From assembly GCA_014879765.1 (NCBI GenBank), contig JACSRL010000343.1, positions 1 to 7,894 on the forward strand: DNA of 7,894 nucleotides. Reading direction: 5' to 3'. A program made the translations under genes and the position numbers. Positions 6,673 through 7,894 of the stretch are shown here, one piece after another; position 1 is the first letter of the stretch; every line of letters starts with the position of its first letter. Under the pieces are notes generated by a model. The model saw only the letters and a list, made by a program, of their open reading frames with translations. It made no database searches and was not told the DNA's origin. Source of the DNA: Anaerolinea sp. (GTDB lineage Bacteria > Chloroflexota > Anaerolineae > JAAEKA01).

Positions 6673-6929
6673 GACAAATCGCGTTTCTGCCAACGGCATT
6701 CGAAGACTTTGTCTGGTGGGCAGCGGAAGATACGAAAACCCACCAACGTATCGCCAGACTGATACGCGACATCTTGCGAGATCCGTTCAAAGGCATGGGG
6801 AAGCCAGAACCTCTCAAGGGCAACCTACAGGGCCTTTGGTCGAGAAGGATCACGGAAGAACACCGACTTGTCTACCGAGTCACGACCCAAGAAATCATCA
6901 TCATGTCTTGCCGCTATCACTATGACTAA
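6669..6929 (+). CDS. YoeB/Txe-family mRNA interferase toxin
   Basis: An 86-residue toxin of the RelE superfamily. It probably enters the ribosomal A site and cuts mRNA, slowing growth when freed from its antitoxin. Compared with E. coli YoeB (84 aa), most of the C-terminal half is recognisable: GKPEPLKGNL at 44-53, WSRRITEEHRLVY at 57-69 and CRYHY at 81-85. The YoeB catalytic set Glu46, Arg65, His83 and Tyr84 is fully present as Glu47, Arg66, His84 and Tyr85, so the enzyme should be active. The start codon overlaps the antitoxin stop by four bases. No separate ribosome site is needed. The reading frame is intact and of normal length. The pair lies between the kinase and the convergent dehydrogenase with its own promoter, and looks like an independent cargo module unrelated to the metabolic operon. 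Confidence 0.93.
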   Translation: MRQIAFLPTAFEDFVWWAAEDTKTHQRIARLIRDILRDPFKGMGKPEPLKGNLQGLWSRRITEEHRLVYRVTTQEIIIMSCRYHYD

Positions 6930-6992
6930 GCCGTAAGAATCATGAATCGTCCCCTGGATATCACTAAGCGCATGGACTTGACAGTGGTTGCC

Positions 6993-7010
6993 TTCCAGCC
7001 AGAACTGGAA
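6993..7010. terminator. Possible bidirectional terminator hairpin
   Basis: TTCCAG at 6993-6998 and CTGGAA at 7005-7010 can form a six-pair stem with a six-base loop, in the 108-base gap between the toxin stop and the convergent dehydrogenase stop. The place is right for a shared terminator, but the stem is short and neither side has a T-run. Confidence 0.3.
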
Positions 7011-7037
7011 CAGCCGCGGGTCGCGTCAATAGATCAT

Positions 7038-7808
7038 TCAGCCCAGCGGGAGCGCTCCCAGCGTGATACCGCCGTCCACCACAAGGACGCTGCCCGTGGT
7101 GAAGCTGGAAGCGTCTGAGGCCAGGTAGAGCGCCGCGCCGGTCAGCTCATCTGGCTCCGCGATGCGGCCAGCCGGGGTCAGCTTCCCGATGCCGGCGCTG
7201 AGCGCGGGGTTGCTCCACAGCGCGGCTGAGAATTTGGTCTTGACGAAGCCAGGGGCCAGGGCGTTGACCTGGATGTTAAGGGGCGCCAGCTCGGCCGCCA
7301 GCGCCTTGGTCAGCATGATCACCGCGGCCTTGCTGACGCTGTAGACCCCCATCCACGGGCCGGGGTTGATGCCGGCGATGCTGGCCAGGTTGATGACCTT
7401 GCCGCCCCCCTGCTGTTCCATGACGGGGACCACCGCCTTGATCATGGTGAAGTAGCCCTTGACGTTGACCTCGAAGATCTTGTCGAAGTGGCTGGCCTCG
7501 GCCGTCAGCAGGGGGCCGAAATGCGGGTTGGTGGCCGCGTTGTTGACCAGGATATCGACGCGGCCATATTCGGCCAGCGCGGCCTGGACCACGGCCGCGG
7601 CCGCGGCCGGGTCGCCGGCGTGCGCGGCCAGGGCGATGGCGCGGCCGCCGGCCGCGCGAATGGCCTCGGCCACCGGGCCGACGTTCTCGATCTTGCGGCT
7701 GGTCAGGACCAGGGACGCGCCCGCCTGGGCGCAGGCTTCGGCGATGGCCTGGCCGATGCCGCGCGACGCGCCGGTGACGATGGCGACTTTATGGGTGAGA
7801 TCGAACAT
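7038..7808 (-). CDS. Short-chain dehydrogenase/reductase, DHRS4/FabG-like
   Basis: A 256-residue classical SDR that reduces a carbonyl or oxidises an alcohol with a nicotinamide cofactor. The cofactor motif TGASRGIG is at 12-19 and NNAA at 89-92. The catalytic set is Asn114, Ser143, Tyr156 and Lys160 (YSVSK). Arg38 after the second strand (LTSRK) suggests NADP(H). [13 protein letters not shown] at 89-101 and [14 protein letters not shown] at 181-194 resemble the DHRS4-type carbonyl reductases more than FabG proper. The C-terminus has the usual VVDGG followed by a short ITLGALPLG tail. GGAGG at 7818-7814 lies five bases before the start. It runs convergent to the toxin gene, so it is not in the same operon, and its partner genes lie beyond the right edge. 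Substrate unknown. A role in fatty-acid or DHAP-lipid reduction would be a guess from the neighbourhood. Confidence 0.93.
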   Translation of the reverse strand: MFDLTHKVAIVTGASRGIGQAIAEACAQAGASLVLTSRKIENVGPVAEAIRAAGGRAIALAAHAGDPAAAAAVVQAALAEYGRVDILVNNAATNPHFGPLLTAEASHFDKIFEVNVKGYFTMIKAVVPVMEQQGGGKVINLASIAGINPGPWMGVYSVSKAAVIMLTKALAAELAPLNIQVNALAPGFVKTKFSAALWSNPALSAGIGKLTPAGRIAEPDELTGAALYLASDASSFTTGSVLVVDGGITLGALPLG

Positions 7809-7823
7809 GGTGTCCTCCAGTCA

Positions 7824-7848
7824 AGCCAGGGATTGGAAATCCCAGGCT
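7824..7848 (-). promoter_or_regulatory. Palindrome upstream of the dehydrogenase gene
   Basis: Eleven-base arms 7824-7834 and 7838-7848 are complementary with one mismatch around a three-base centre (AGCC, then GGGATT against AATCCC, then GGCT). It lies 15 bases from the start codon, just upstream of the ribosome site. It could be an operator or an RNA hairpin in the leader. I do not recognise the site as that of a known regulator, and it does not resemble the FadR-type operator at 177-193. Confidence 0.45.
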
Positions 7849-7858
7849 GACAATACAA

Positions 7859-7874
7859 AGCGCCCTCAGGCGCT
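7859..7874. repeat. Short perfect stem-loop upstream of the dehydrogenase
   Basis: AGCGCC at 7859-7864 and GGCGCT at 7869-7874 form a perfect six-pair stem with loop CTCA. Position suggests the promoter region of the - strand gene or the end of whatever gene lies to the right. No convincing -35/-10 pair was found for the dehydrogenase in the visible 86 bases. Bases 7875-7894 hold nothing I can identify. Confidence 0.35.
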
Positions 7875-7894
7875 GGGAACCCTTCCGCAGCCGC

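Noticed and set aside
6650..6925. Open frame overlapping the antitoxin and toxin genes
   Set aside because: It is a frame-shifted shadow of the YoeB-like toxin, which has complete catalytic residues in its own frame.
6942..7118. 58-codon frame on the + strand after the toxin gene
   Set aside because: No ribosome site, no recognised family, and its second half is antisense to the end of the dehydrogenase gene.
7699..7712. CTGGTCAGGACCAG, resembling the FadR operator
   Set aside because: The half-sites are separated by two bases and not one, and the sequence lies deep inside the dehydrogenase coding region.

Overview
The window is a G+C-rich bacterial chromosome segment with seven convincing protein genes and several short non-coding repeat structures. 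The composition, the gene mix, the type of antitoxin and the heptamer repeats together suggest an environmental Chloroflexota (Anaerolineae/Caldilineae-like) genome. This assignment is an inference from memory of such genomes and not a demonstrated fact.

Layout. Bases 1-140 are non-coding and hold two 33-bp-spaced hairpin repeats enclosed by a larger inverted repeat. A perfect consensus sigma-70-type promoter (TTGACA, 17 bp, TATAAT) follows, with a FadR-type operator exactly over the expected transcription start. It drives a tight three-gene run on the + strand: a FadR-like GntR-family regulator (221-916), an alkyldihydroxyacetonephosphate-synthase-like FAD flavoprotein (941-2545) and a GlpD-type FAD glycerol-3-phosphate dehydrogenase with an unusual C-terminal membrane anchor (2552-4408). 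A 357-bp gap carries a long imperfect hairpin and a three-copy 86-bp tandem repeat with nested heptamers. Next come an FGGY-family carbohydrate kinase (4766-6334) and a small toxin-antitoxin pair with its own promoter (6436-6929, YoeB/Txe-like toxin). On the - strand, ending convergently, is a DHRS4/FabG-like short-chain dehydrogenase (7038-7808) with two palindromes upstream.

How the genes may work together. GlpD interconverts glycerol-3-phosphate and dihydroxyacetone phosphate. The flavoprotein belongs to the family that makes the ether bond on acyl-DHAP. The FGGY kinase could supply a phosphorylated polyol or triose. The regulator matches E. coli FadR closely from the DNA-binding wing to the acyl-CoA pocket, so long-chain acyl-CoA is a plausible signal. 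The most interesting hypothesis is an acyl-CoA-responsive glycerolipid/ether-lipid (or glycerol-derivative catabolic) operon in a lineage where FadR is not classically described. The pathway itself is inferred; the individual families and the operator are directly visible.
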